From Aquincola sp. (GTDB taxonomy: Bacteria > Pseudomonadota > Gammaproteobacteria > Burkholderiales > Burkholderiaceae_C), in contig JAOUIM010000040.1 of assembly GCA_029884035.1 (NCBI GenBank), forward strand, positions 1 through 14,357: a DNA stretch of 14,357 nt. Direction: 5' to 3'. Both the position numbers and the translations under genes were made by a program. Of this stretch, positions 1 to 7,229 are shown one piece after another (within the stretch, counting starts at the first letter, position 1; every line of letters starts with the position of its first letter). The notes beneath the pieces were generated by a model, which was not told where the DNA came from, did no database searches, and saw nothing but the letters and a program-made list of their open reading frames with translations.

Positions 1-766
1 TCTTCTCGGCGTCGCTGAGCTTGTTCCAGACGTGTGGAGCGACCTGCGTCGTCAGGCCGTCGACGATGTGGCCCGAAAGCAGGATGAACTTCTGGACCTC
101 GTAGAACTTCTTGGCCTCGATCGTCGTCAGCGGGTTCTCCTGCGCCTCGACGGTGCCGTTCTGCAGCGCCAGGTAGACCTCGGCGAAGGCGATCGGCGTC
201 GGGTTGGCGCCGCAGGCCTTAGGCGTGGCCGTGTAGGCCGGCACGTCGGGCACGCGGATCTTCAGTCCCTTCATGCCGGCGCAGTCGTTGAAGTCGCGGT
301 TGGTCGTGATGTGGCGCGCGCCGTAATAGGTGTAGGCGAGGATCTGGATGCCGGTCTTGGCGCGGAAGGCGTCCACCATCTCCTTGAAGATATCGCTCTT
401 GCTGTAGGCCAGCAGGTGGTCGCCGTCACGGAAGATGAACGGGTAGTAGGCGATGCCCAGGCGCGGATAGCTGCGCGCCGCGAAGCTGGGGCCGCTGATG
501 ATCATGTCGACCGTGCCCAGCTGCATGCCCTGGTTGATGTCGGTCTCCTTGCCCAGCGAGCTCGCCGGGAAGACCTGGATCTCGAACTTGCCGTTGGTGC
601 GCTTCTTGATCTCCTCGGCCGCCCACACGCTCTCCGTGTGGTACGGCTCGCTGGTCTCGTAGACATGCGCCCACTTGAGCTTGGTCTGCGCCATGACCGT
701 GCCGGATGCGCCGAGCCATGCCACGACGGCGGTGGCCAGCAGGGTCTTGAAGAGCTTGCGTTTCAT
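1..766 (-). CDS. dctP: TRAP transporter solute-binding protein, DctP family (C-terminus beyond window)
   Basis: Periplasmic receptor of a tripartite ATP-independent (TRAP) importer, which hands a carboxylate-bearing solute to DctQ/DctM membrane subunits. The 255 visible residues begin MKRKLFKTLLATAVV, a Sec signal peptide with a likely cut after VMA at residue 26. Family marks follow: the KETDINQGMQLG stretch at about 73-84, the GLKIRVPD segment with the conserved substrate-carboxylate arginine (R171), and Asn in QENP (about 211). An AGGAGA ribosome site (773-778) sits 6 nt before the ATG, one of the few strong sites in the window. It lies 23 bp after the dehydrogenase gene and is probably co-transcribed with it and the GntR gene. 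Neighbours suggest a sugar acid such as an aldonate or uronate as ligand, but the ligand is inferred. About 70-80 C-terminal residues and the DctQM genes would lie off the left edge. Confidence 0.93.
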   Translation of the reverse strand, partial: MKRKLFKTLLATAVVAWLGASGTVMAQTKLKWAHVYETSEPYHTESVWAAEEIKKRTNGKFEIQVFPASSLGKETDINQGMQLGTVDMIISGPSFAARSYPRLGIAYYPFIFRDGDHLLAYSKSDIFKEMVDAFRAKTGIQILAYTYYGARHITTNRDFNDCAGMKGLKIRVPDVPAYTATPKACGANPTPIAFAEVYLALQNGTVEAQENPLTTIEAKKFYEVQKFILLSGHIVDGLTTQVAPHVWNKLSDAEK

Positions 767-789
767 CGTCTGTCTCCTGTCGTCAAGGG

Positions 790-1829
790 TCAATCGAACA
801 CCAGTTGCACCTTCGTGCTGCGCGACCGATCGGCCGCCAGCGCGAAGGCCTCTTCCGCGCGCGCGAGCGGCAGCTGCGCGCTGATCAGCGGCCGCACATC
901 GGCGCGGCGCGTGCGGATCGCTTGCACCGCGAGGCCGAACTCGCTTTGGCACGAAACGCACCGACGTAGTCCAGCTCGCGGACCATCACCCGATTGGCGG
1001 GGAACGGCAATTCCTCGGGCAGCGTGCCCACCTGCACGACGCAGCCGCCGCGGCGTACCGCGGCCAGGCAGGTCGAGAGTGCGGCGGGCGCACCAGCGGC
1101 TTCGATCGCGACATCGAAACGCTCGGCGAGCAATGCGGCATCGCGGTCGCTGCGCACCCCCGCATCCGCGCCCACGGTGCGCGCCATCTCGAGCGGACGG
1201 TCGGCGATATCGGCCGCCACGATCTCGGCGGCGCCCGCCAAGCGCGCCGCAATGACCGCCATGCAGCCGATCGTCCCTCCGCCAGTGACGAGCACGCGCC
1301 GGCCCAACAGCACGCCGGCGCGCTGCACCGCATGCAAGCCCACCGACAGCGGCTCGGCACAGGCGAGCTCACCCAGCGACACGTCGGACTCGGTCACCGC
1401 GGTGAGCTGGCGCTCGTGCATCACGAAGGCCTGCGCAAAGAGCCCCTGGGCGTGGGGGAACACGCTCGCGCTGCCGACGAAATGCATACGCTCGCACAGG
1501 TTCATCCGCCCCTCGCGACAACGGACGCAGCGGCCGCACGGGTGCGAAGGGTCGATCGCCACGCGGTCACCCGGCATCACGCGCGAGACCTCGGCACCGA
1601 CGGCCTCGACCACGCCGGAGGCCTCGTGCCCGGGGACCAGCGGTTCACGGATCACGAAGGCGCCGGCCCGGCCATGCTGCCAGTAGTGCAGGTCGGAGCC
1701 GCAGATGCCGCCGGCCCCCAGGCGCAATCGCACATCTTGCGGGCCCAGCGCCCGCAGCGCGCGTGGCTCGAGCCGAAGATCGTGCGCGCCATGCAGCGTG
1801 CAGGCCAGCAGTCCGGACGTCTCGCTCAT
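790..1829 (-). CDS. idnD: L-idonate 5-dehydrogenase-like zinc alcohol dehydrogenase, frameshifted near its C-terminus
   Basis: Medium-chain zinc dehydrogenase, most like L-idonate 5-dehydrogenase, which oxidises L-idonate to 5-keto-D-gluconate with NAD(P). Catalytic zinc ligands are C43 (GGICGSDLHYW), H68-E69 (PGHE) and E159 (AEPL). The structural zinc Cys are 98, 101, 104 and 112. The Rossmann loop is VTGGGTIG (181-188) with Asp207 after strand 2, suggesting NAD use. As sequenced, the frame breaks at residue ~295 and reads into unrelated residues to a stop at 885. Restoring one base near 945-947 (an AAA run on the coding strand) continues as SEFGLAVQAIRTRRADVR and ends KVQLVFD at 790, giving 346 aa, the normal family length. 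So this is either a sequencing error or a recent mutation. The ATG overlaps the GntR stop (ATGA, 1826-1829). Substrate identity is inferred from recalled similarity to E. coli IdnD. Confidence 0.85.
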
Positions 1830-2548
1830 GCGGCGCGCCTGCCTTCCGGCGTGGCTTCCTCGTCGATCCGGGCTGCGGCGAAACGGTCGTGCGACTGCTG
1901 CAGATGCTCGCGCATCGCGCGTCGTGCGGCGGCGGCGGCGCCGTCGCTGACCGCGCGCAACACGGCACGGTGCTCGGCCACCGCCGCGCGCCAGCTGCGC
2001 GCGTTCTCGAAGTGGCGGCCGAGCTGCTCGAACAGGGGATTGTTGCGCTCGTCGAACAGGTCGGTCACGACCCGCACCAGCGCGGCGTTGTCGCTTGCCT
2101 CGGCCAGCGCAACATGGAACTCTCGGTCGCCGCGGATCGGCATCACGCCACGGGCGATGTCGTCCTCCATGGCCTTGACGGCGGCGCGCAGCCGCTTGAG
2201 CGTGGCCGGTGTGCGCTGGCGCGCCGCGACCGCAGCCAGTTCAGCCTCGACGAGCTGGCGCGCGCGGATGATCTCGAACGGCCCGAACGCGGACGCCGCC
2301 ACCGCGGCGCGCGGCGCGGCGCCCGTGACGTAGATGCCCGAGCCCATGCGCACCTCGACCCGGCCCTCGACCTCCAGCGCAATCAGGGCCTCCCGCACCG
2401 ACGGGCGCGACACCCCCAGCTGCGTCGCGAGGTCGCGCTCGGGCGGCAGGCGGGAGCCCGGCACGAACTCGCCCGCCTTGATCAGCGCACGCAACTGCTC
2501 GGCAATCTGCCGGTACAGGCGCTTGGGCTCGACGACTTGCAGGGGCAT
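1826..2548 (-). CDS. GntR-family transcriptional regulator, FadR subfamily (FCD domain)
   Basis: Cytoplasmic DNA-binding repressor or activator of 240 aa. The N-terminal winged helix-turn-helix spans about 10-76 (LYRQIAEQLR, then LPPERDLATQLGVSRPSVRE, then a GSGIYV wing). A helical FCD ligand domain follows at about 90-225. Its typical metal/ligand site is intact: D141, H145 (DREFH), H193 (AEHRAVL) and H215 (MREHL). Such regulators commonly sense sugar acids or other small carboxylates. The stop overlaps the start of the idnD-like gene (ATGA), so the two are translationally coupled, and the regulator leads the operon that continues to the TRAP receptor. No Shine-Dalgarno is visible before the ATG. 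A FadR-type palindrome lies 19-29 bp upstream, so autoregulation is likely. The effector is unknown. Confidence 0.93.
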   Translation of the reverse strand: MPLQVVEPKRLYRQIAEQLRALIKAGEFVPGSRLPPERDLATQLGVSRPSVREALIALEVEGRVEVRMGSGIYVTGAAPRAAVAASAFGPFEIIRARQLVEAELAAVAARQRTPATLKRLRAAVKAMEDDIARGVMPIRGDREFHVALAEASDNAALVRVVTDLFDERNNPLFEQLGRHFENARSWRAAVAEHRAVLRAVSDGAAAAARRAMREHLQQSHDRFAAARIDEEATPEGRRAA

Positions 2549-2563
2549 GGAGGCAGGGCGGCC

Positions 2564-2584
2564 AAGTGGTCAGACCAGTTGACC
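2564..2584. promoter_or_regulatory. Candidate GntR/FadR-type operator upstream of the regulator gene
   Basis: TGGTcagACCA (2567-2577) is a perfect inverted repeat matching the FadR-subfamily consensus TnGTnnnACnA, flanked by AA and TT in mirror positions. A second, overlapping inverted repeat, GGTCA-7 nt-TGACC, spans 2568-2584. The site lies 19 bp upstream of the GntR start codon, inside its expected promoter and within the divergent gap to the CorA-like gene. Palindrome and position are seen directly; binding by the adjacent regulator is inferred. Confidence 0.6.
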
Positions 2585-2671
2585 GGCGGAGTGTGGCTGC
2601 AAGCCGCCGCCCGCGGATGCTGGTTTACCCGCGAAGCCGCTGCGGCCGCACGCGTTCCAGCGCGCGAAACC

Positions 2672-2677
2672 TACACT
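2672..2677 (+). promoter_or_regulatory. Possible -10 box of a leaderless promoter for the CorA-like gene
   Basis: TACACT matches the sigma-70 -10 consensus TATAAT at four of six bases and ends 7 bp before the ATG at 2685. Transcription would then start at or next to the initiation codon, which fits the absence of any Shine-Dalgarno there. No convincing -35 box is seen 16-18 bp upstream, so this is a weak call. Confidence 0.3.
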
Positions 2678-2684
2678 CGCGCGC

Positions 2685-4388
2685 ATGCTGCAGGCGGCAC
2701 GCCATCCCCAAGCACCGGGCGCCGAGCCGGACGGCCCGCCGCTGACGGTGCATCACCTGCGCCAGGTGCTGCTGTGGCCGCTGCGCCTGATCTCGACCGC
2801 GGCGGACGACTCCGAGCAACGACGCGCTCCCTGGCGATTGCTGCGCGACATGGGCGAAGCCTCGCCCTGGCGCGAGCAGTTCGACGAGTTCACGGGCGAC
2901 GCGGATCACTTCCACGAGCGGCACTACAACGAGTTCGTCGCGTTCCTGCCGTATGTGCAGCGCTTCCTGTATGGCGAGGGGCGGGCGGGACGTCAGGGCG
3001 ATGCAGCCAGCGAGCGCTCGCCGATGCGCGTGTTCCGACGTCACGACATCGCTGCGGTGCGCGTGCAACCGCGCCCGGGCGACCCGCCGCTGACACTGCA
3101 GGTCGTTCACATCGACCTGTACTTCTTCTACGGTGTCGACATCGTGCTGCTGAACGTGGAGGTGGCGGGCGACGAGTTGCCGCTGCCGCTCGCCGAGGAG
3201 CTGATGTATCGCTTCGGCCGCGCCTATCCCGCAGGCTGGTACGCCGACGGCCGGCCGCAACACAGTTTGACGCAGTGCGAGTGGCTCGACCGCGAGGGTC
3301 GCGTCCTGGTGTCCAGCGACTCTCGTGACCGCGACGCCTTCCTGGCCCACGTGGCCGAGCACCGCGCGCCGCGCATCGCCGCGCACTGGGAGTACGTGCT
3401 CGCGCCGCTCGTGAACCACCACTCGGCCAGGGAAGGCGCGCTGCGCTTTCGCCAGATCGAGTACTACCGGATGCCGATGATGGCCTACGTGGCGGTCGAC
3501 GACCCGGCGGCGTTGACGCGCAGCGACTTCGTGCGCCTGGGCCTGGTGACCGGTGCCGGCGACACGGCGCAGCACACCGACCGCGCGCTGCCCTACGCCG
3601 ACGCGCACCTGGCGGATTTCGAGCAGCGCTACTGCTACGACCGCTTCTGGGCCGCGACCGGCGCCGCGCCGCGCACGCGTTACCTGTGTTCGGGCCTGTC
3701 GCTGGTGGTCGTCGGCGACGCGCGCAACGAGTTCTATCGTTGCCGCGACCGTGGCGTGCTGGCGCAGTTCCGGCACCAGCATTTCCTGCTGTTCCTGATC
3801 GCGCACTTCCAGAAGGCCACGCTGCTGATGGCCAGCGACCAGCTCGCCGAGGCGCTGATGGCGATGGACCTGACCTCGCCCGAGAGCATCCGCCGCTTCA
3901 AGCGCCGCATCCGCATCGCTTTCGTCGCCTTCCTCAGCTTTACCCACCGCTACTGGTTCCACGAGGTCAGCGAGCAGGCGCACGTCAAGGCGCTGTGGCG
4001 GATGTGCCGCGAGCATCTGCAGATCGACCCGCTGTACGCCGAGGTCAAGGAGCGCATCGACGACATGAACGGCTATCTCGATGCCGACGCGCTGCGGCGC
4101 CAGGCGAACACCGTGGTGCGCCTGACGGTGGTGACGATCTTCGGCCTGATCGGCACCGTGACCACCGGCTTCCTCGGCATGAACCTGTTCGCCGAGAGCG
4201 ACGCGTCCTGGTTGACGAAGACCGCGGTGTTCACGGTGGTCTTCGTTCCGACGATCGCGCTGACCTTCTACACGATGGTCAAGTCCAAGCGGCTGTCGGA
4301 CTTCCTCGACGTGGTCAGCGATGAGCGCGTGTCGACCTGGAACAAGCTGCGCGCCTTCGGCGCGGTGTGGGGACACCACGCCGAGTGA
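2685..4388 (+). CDS. Large CorA-like membrane protein with C-terminal GMN motif
   Basis: A 567-residue protein with two predicted transmembrane helices at the far C-terminus, about 477-497 and 512-532. The first ends in G498-M499-N500, the signature of the CorA/Mrs2/ZntB divalent-cation channel family, where it forms the pore selectivity filter. The helix before it (about 455-476, VKERIDDMNGYLDADALRRQ) resembles the CorA stalk. CorA proteins are usually 300-350 aa. Here the soluble N-terminal part is about 475 residues, rich in aromatic and charged residues and without a domain I recognise. The canonical acidic MPE loop after GMN is replaced by LFAESDASW. A positively charged tail (KSKRL) follows TM2. 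The gene stands alone, divergent from the GntR gene and convergent with the His-rich gene. Cation transport is the likely role, but the ion and direction are unknown. Confidence 0.75.
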   Translation: MLQAARHPQAPGAEPDGPPLTVHHLRQVLLWPLRLISTAADDSEQRRAPWRLLRDMGEASPWREQFDEFTGDADHFHERHYNEFVAFLPYVQRFLYGEGRAGRQGDAASERSPMRVFRRHDIAAVRVQPRPGDPPLTLQVVHIDLYFFYGVDIVLLNVEVAGDELPLPLAEELMYRFGRAYPAGWYADGRPQHSLTQCEWLDREGRVLVSSDSRDRDAFLAHVAEHRAPRIAAHWEYVLAPLVNHHSAREGALRFRQIEYYRMPMMAYVAVDDPAALTRSDFVRLGLVTGAGDTAQHTDRALPYADAHLADFEQRYCYDRFWAATGAAPRTRYLCSGLSLVVVGDARNEFYRCRDRGVLAQFRHQHFLLFLIAHFQKATLLMASDQLAEALMAMDLTSPESIRRFKRRIRIAFVAFLSFTHRYWFHEVSEQAHVKALWRMCREHLQIDPLYAEVKERIDDMNGYLDADALRRQANTVVRLTVVTIFGLIGTVTTGFLGMNLFAESDASWLTKTAVFTVVFVPTIALTFYTMVKSKRLSDFLDVVSDERVSTWNKLRAFGAVWGHHAE

Positions 4389-4403
4389 CGCCGGCCGCCG
4401 CCG

Positions 4404-5291
4404 TCAGGCCGCGACGTCGATCAGCGCGCCGGGCGCCGTCGGGTCGGCCGTCATCGACGGCGCGTCACCGCGAAGTCGTGCGGCGAGCTGCTCGAGGAAG
4501 GTGCCGAGCGACTGCGCGAGCGTGGCGCGATCGGCCGCCGCCGGCTTTCCGAGCGCCTGCTGCATGTTGGCAAACGAGTCGAGCAGGCGGTCGAACATGC
4601 CGCCGAAGGGCGACGCCGCCGCCGGGCCGTCGGTCTTGTACATCGCCACGACGATCATCGCCGGCCCCGCGGCGGCGGGCGACGCGGCATCCGCCGCCGG
4701 CGCTGCTTCGGCCGGCACGGTGGTCGCTGCGTCCACTGTGGCGGCGTCTGCGGTTGGCGAGGCACTCGAGCCCGTGACCGCTTGTGCAGGCGCGGCGGAC
4801 GCGGTGGCAGCCGCATCGACGCGCGTCGCCAGGGTCTCGAGGCGGGCGACCGGGTCGTGCCAGCGATCGCGATGGTGGCCGAAGTGATGGCCGTGATGAT
4901 GATGCTCGCCGTCTCGCTCGCCCTCGTGGGAGTGGCGGCCCCGAACCGCCTGCATCAGTGCGCGCGCGAACTGGAACACCGCCTGTTCGACGTCGGCCCC
5001 GTCGGTGGCCGGGGCTGCTGCGGCGCCACTGGCGTCTTCGGTGGCCGCCGCCGACGCGGAGGGGGCTGTCTCGGCCGCCGGCACCGCGACTGCCAGCTCG
5101 GACAGCGCCGACATCAGCGCCCGGAACAGCGGCGACTTGCGCGGGCTGTCGCCATGCGACTCGGTGGCCGGCGGCGCGGGCACCGGGGCAGGAGCCGCTG
5201 CCGGCGCAGCAGGGGCGGCACCCGCTGGCGTGGGTGCGGCGCTGCTGCTCGGATAGCGGGTGAATGCAAACGCGATGGTGCTGATCGACAT
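4404..5291 (-). CDS. Hypothetical Ala/Pro-rich protein with histidine cluster
   Basis: A 295-aa protein I do not recognise. It starts MSISTIAFAF, followed by a disordered Ala/Pro stretch (about 17-43), a short hydrophobic-amphipathic helix SPLFRALMSALSELAVAV (53-70), another Ala-rich linker, and VEQAVFQFARALMQAVRG (101-118). A dense cluster of 13 His lies at 120-145, followed by Ala-rich sequence and a C-terminal helical part (FDRLLDSFANMQQALG, then LAQSLGTFLEQLAARLRG). There is no clear signal peptide. A GGAG ribosome site (5298-5301) with 6-nt spacing supports the ATG. The His cluster could bind metal ions, and the gene ends 15 bp from the convergent CorA-like gene, but a functional link is speculation. 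Third-position GC and the ribosome site argue that it is a real gene. Confidence 0.7.
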   Translation of the reverse strand: MSISTIAFAFTRYPSSSAAPTPAGAAPAAPAAAPAPVPAPPATESHGDSPRKSPLFRALMSALSELAVAVPAAETAPSASAAATEDASGAAAAPATDGADVEQAVFQFARALMQAVRGRHSHEGERDGEHHHHGHHFGHHRDRWHDPVARLETLATRVDAAATASAAPAQAVTGSSASPTADAATVDAATTVPAEAAPAADAASPAAAGPAMIVVAMYKTDGPAAASPFGGMFDRLLDSFANMQQALGKPAAADRATLAQSLGTFLEQLAARLRGDAPSMTADPTAPGALIDVAA

Positions 5292-5380
5292 GACGCTCTC
5301 CAGGAACCGGTGGTCGCGTCGTCGACGCGGACACAGGGCCGGGCCGTTGACGCCATGGCCAGCGTCTTCGGCAGCGCGTG

Positions 5381-5424
5381 ACCCCCGACTGAGCCCGCAA
5401 TTGCTACCAGCGGTGACTGGGGGT
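5381..5424. other. Two-part inverted repeat between the kinase and the His-rich gene
   Basis: ACCCCC (5381-5386) pairs with GGGGGT (5419-5424), and nested inside CCGC (5395-5398) pairs with GCGG (5410-5413) around an 11-nt loop. It lies in the 165-bp gap downstream of the kinase and upstream of the His-rich gene, both on the minus strand. It may be a terminator stem or a 5'-leader structure. No U-run follows, so its role is unclear. Confidence 0.3.
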
Positions 5425-5439
5425 GGAACACGACCCAGT

Positions 5440-5453
5440 TCGGACGCTTCCGA
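5440..5453 (-). terminator. Small hairpin just after the kinase stop codon
   Basis: TCGGA-cgct-TCCGA forms a 5-bp stem with a 4-nt loop, starting 3 nt after the TGA of the sugar kinase gene. No T-tract follows on the minus strand, so it is a weak intrinsic terminator candidate at best. The larger inverted repeat at 5381-5424 lies just beyond it. Confidence 0.3.
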
Positions 5454-5456
5454 CCC

Positions 5457-6398
5457 TCAGAGCCCGGCTGCGTCCAGTTGCGCCCTCGTCGGCAGGCCCT
5501 CGGTGTCGCCGCGCACCTGCACCGCGCGGGCACCGATCCAGGCGCCGCGGCGCGCGGCGTCGACGATGCCGCGGCCTTCGAGCAGCGCGCTCGTGACGCC
5601 GACCATGAAACCATCACCTGCGCCGACGGTGTCGACGACGCGCTCAACCGGGACCGCCGGCACGCGACCGGCGCCAGCGTCGACATCGTCGTAGAACGCG
5701 CCGCCGGCACCGAGCTTGACCACCACGCGTCGGGCTCCGCGCCCGCGGTAGAAGCGCGCGATCGCCTCGGGCGTTCCGTGCCCGGTCAGCACGCGCCCTT
5801 CCTCGAAGCCGGGCAGCACCCAGTCGGCGTGCGTCGCGAGCTCGTTGATCGTCTCGCGCATGGCGTCGCGCGACGGCCACAGCGACGGACGGAGGTTGGG
5901 GTCGAAGCCGATCGTTCGGCCGCGGGCCCGCGCAACGGCCATCGCCTTGCGTGTCGCGGCCAGCGTGCTGGGCGACAGCGCCGGGAACACGCCGCTGACA
6001 TGCAGGTGCCGCGCGCCGGCGACCCAGGCCTCGTCGATATCGTCGGGCGCGAGGTGGCTGGCGGCCGAGCCCTTGCGGTGGTATTCGATCGGCGGGTCGC
6101 TGCCGTCGTCGACGCGGCCCTTGAAAAGGAAGCCGGTGCGCTCGTCGGCCCGGCAGGTCACGCGCGAGCAGTCCACTCCTTCGCCGCCGATCGCGTCGAG
6201 CAGGAAGCGCGCCATGGTGTCGTCGCCCAGGCGCGACTGCCAGCCGACCTTGAACCCCAGTCGCGCGAGTCCGATCGCGACATTGGTCTCCGCCCCCGCG
6301 GTGCGCTTCGAAAAGCGCATCACCGACTCGAGCGGCCCGGGCGTCTCGGCGACGAACATCGCCATCGCCTCGCCGAGCGTGACGACATCGAAGGTCAC
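5457..6398 (-). CDS. PfkB-family sugar kinase, 2-keto-3-deoxygluconate kinase-like
   Basis: A 313-aa cytoplasmic carbohydrate kinase of the ribokinase/PfkB family, probably using ATP to phosphorylate a ketoaldonate such as 2-keto-3-deoxygluconate. The N-terminal motif is AGAETNVAIGLARLG (34-48). The substrate-domain motif FDPNLRPSLW (165-174) is typical of KDG kinases. The C-terminal PfkB signature DTVGAGD (256-262) carries the anion hole and the catalytic base D262. The start is taken as GTG at 6398 because the family begins with a beta-strand like TFDVVTLGEAMAMF, and it lies 8 bp after the stop of the upstream dehydrogenase gene. No strong ribosome site is present, so coupling to that gene is likely. 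The open frame continues upstream through the SDR gene only as a GC-rich artefact. Exact substrate is inferred. Confidence 0.9.
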   Translation of the reverse strand: MTFDVVTLGEAMAMFVAETPGPLESVMRFSKRTAGAETNVAIGLARLGFKVGWQSRLGDDTMARFLLDAIGGEGVDCSRVTCRADERTGFLFKGRVDDGSDPPIEYHRKGSAASHLAPDDIDEAWVAGARHLHVSGVFPALSPSTLAATRKAMAVARARGRTIGFDPNLRPSLWPSRDAMRETINELATHADWVLPGFEEGRVLTGHGTPEAIARFYRGRGARRVVVKLGAGGAFYDDVDAGAGRVPAVPVERVVDTVGAGDGFMVGVTSALLEGRGIVDAARRGAWIGARAVQVRGDTEGLPTRAQLDAAGL

Positions 6399-6406
6399 GG
6401 TGCGCT

Positions 6407-7162
6407 TCAGCCGCGGCCGACGAACGGCATCGCGGTGGCCATCACCGTAACGCTGAGGATGTTGGCCTCGGGCGGCAAGTGGACCATCGTCAGGAAAGTC
6501 CTGACCACGTTGTCCATCGCCATGCGCGGCTCGGGCTTGATGCTGCCGTCGGCCTGCGGCACGCCGCCGACCATCTTGGCGGTCATGTCGGAGGCGACGT
6601 TGCCGATGTCGATCTGCCCCACCGCGATGCCGTATTTGCGGCCGTCGAGCGATGCGGTCTTGGTGATGCCGGTGACGGCGTGCTTGGTCGCGGTGTAGGC
6701 GACGGAATTGGGCCGAGGCGCATGCGCCGAGATCGAGCCGTTGTTGATGACGCGGCCACCCTGCGGCGTCTGCGCCTTCATCAGGCGGAAGGCCTGTTGC
6801 GTGCACAGGAACGTACCGGTGAGGTTGGCCGCCACGCTGGCCTGCCATTGCTCGAACGGCAGATCCTCGAGCAACGCACTCATGCTCGAGACGCCGGCGT
6901 TGTTGAACAGCAGGTCGAGGCGGCCGAAGCGCGTCTTCACGGTATCGAACAGCGCAGTCACCGACGCCGGATCGCCGACGTCGGCGGGCACCGCGATCGC
7001 GTGCGAGCGATCGGCACAGCCGGCAATCGACTCCTCCAACGTTTCTTTGCGCCGTCCGACGAAGGCAACGTGCCAGCCCTCGGCCACCAGGGCCTGTGCG
7101 CAGGCGCGGCCGATGCCGCTGCCCGCGCCGGTCACGACGGCACTGCGAAGGGAGGTGTTCAT
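6407..7162 (-). CDS. Short-chain dehydrogenase/reductase (SDR)
   Basis: Classical SDR oxidoreductase of 251 aa, NAD(P)-dependent. The cofactor loop is TGAGSGIG (11-18), and Arg37-Arg38 after strand 2 suggests NADP preference. NNAG is at 87-90, and the catalytic set is N113, S143, Y156 and K160 (YTATK). The ATG at 7162 is chosen because GAGG sits 6 nt upstream and it matches the usual SDR N-terminus; a GTG at 7177 would add five residues. It leads a two-gene unit with the kinase. Beside a sugar kinase, a 2-hydroxyacid reductase and an idonate-type dehydrogenase, a ketoaldonate or aldonate is the likely substrate, in the manner of gluconate 5-dehydrogenase. The sequence does not let me fix this. 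Confidence 0.9.
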   Translation of the reverse strand: MNTSLRSAVVTGAGSGIGRACAQALVAEGWHVAFVGRRKETLEESIAGCADRSHAIAVPADVGDPASVTALFDTVKTRFGRLDLLFNNAGVSSMSALLEDLPFEQWQASVAANLTGTFLCTQQAFRLMKAQTPQGGRVINNGSISAHAPRPNSVAYTATKHAVTGITKTASLDGRKYGIAVGQIDIGNVASDMTAKMVGGVPQADGSIKPEPRMAMDNVVRTFLTMVHLPPEANILSVTVMATAMPFVGRG

Positions 7163-7229
7163 GGCGGCCTCGGGCACGATGGGTGCGGTATCGTAAGGTC
7201 ATCACACCACTTCGGATCGGCCCGCATCC
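7163..7229. promoter_or_regulatory. Divergent promoter region with a possible second GntR site
   Basis: This 67-bp gap separates the SDR (leftward) and hydroxyacid dehydrogenase (rightward) starts and must serve both. On the minus strand TACGAT (7189-7194) is a possible -10 box for the SDR gene. On the minus strand TGGTGTGATGA (7199-7209) differs from TnGTnnnACnA at one position and shares the 7-mer AAGTGGT (7206-7212) with the palindrome at 2564-2577. Co-regulation by the GntR protein is an inference. Confidence 0.4.

Noticed and set aside
32..1255. A 407-codon plus-strand frame at the left edge.
   Set aside because: It is antisense to the TRAP receptor and the dehydrogenase, and its product has no recognisable features.
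2579..2584. TTGACC as a -35 box for the CorA-like gene.
   Set aside because: No -10-like hexamer lies 16-18 bp downstream, and it is too far from the TACACT box at 2672. It is better explained as part of the palindrome.
1763..3328. A 521-codon plus-strand open frame over the GntR gene and the start of the CorA-like gene.
   Set aside because: It runs antisense to a clear FadR-type regulator and out of frame with the CorA-like gene; the product is low-complexity Ala/Arg.
2625..4379. A 584-codon open frame antisense to almost the whole CorA-like gene.
   Set aside because: Its product is an Arg/His/Val-rich mix without domains, typical of a GC-rich shadow frame. The sense frame has membrane helices and the GMN motif.
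4389..4403. A terminator between the convergent CorA-like and His-rich genes.
   Set aside because: The 15-bp gap is only G/C-rich, with no convincing stem-loop or T-tract.
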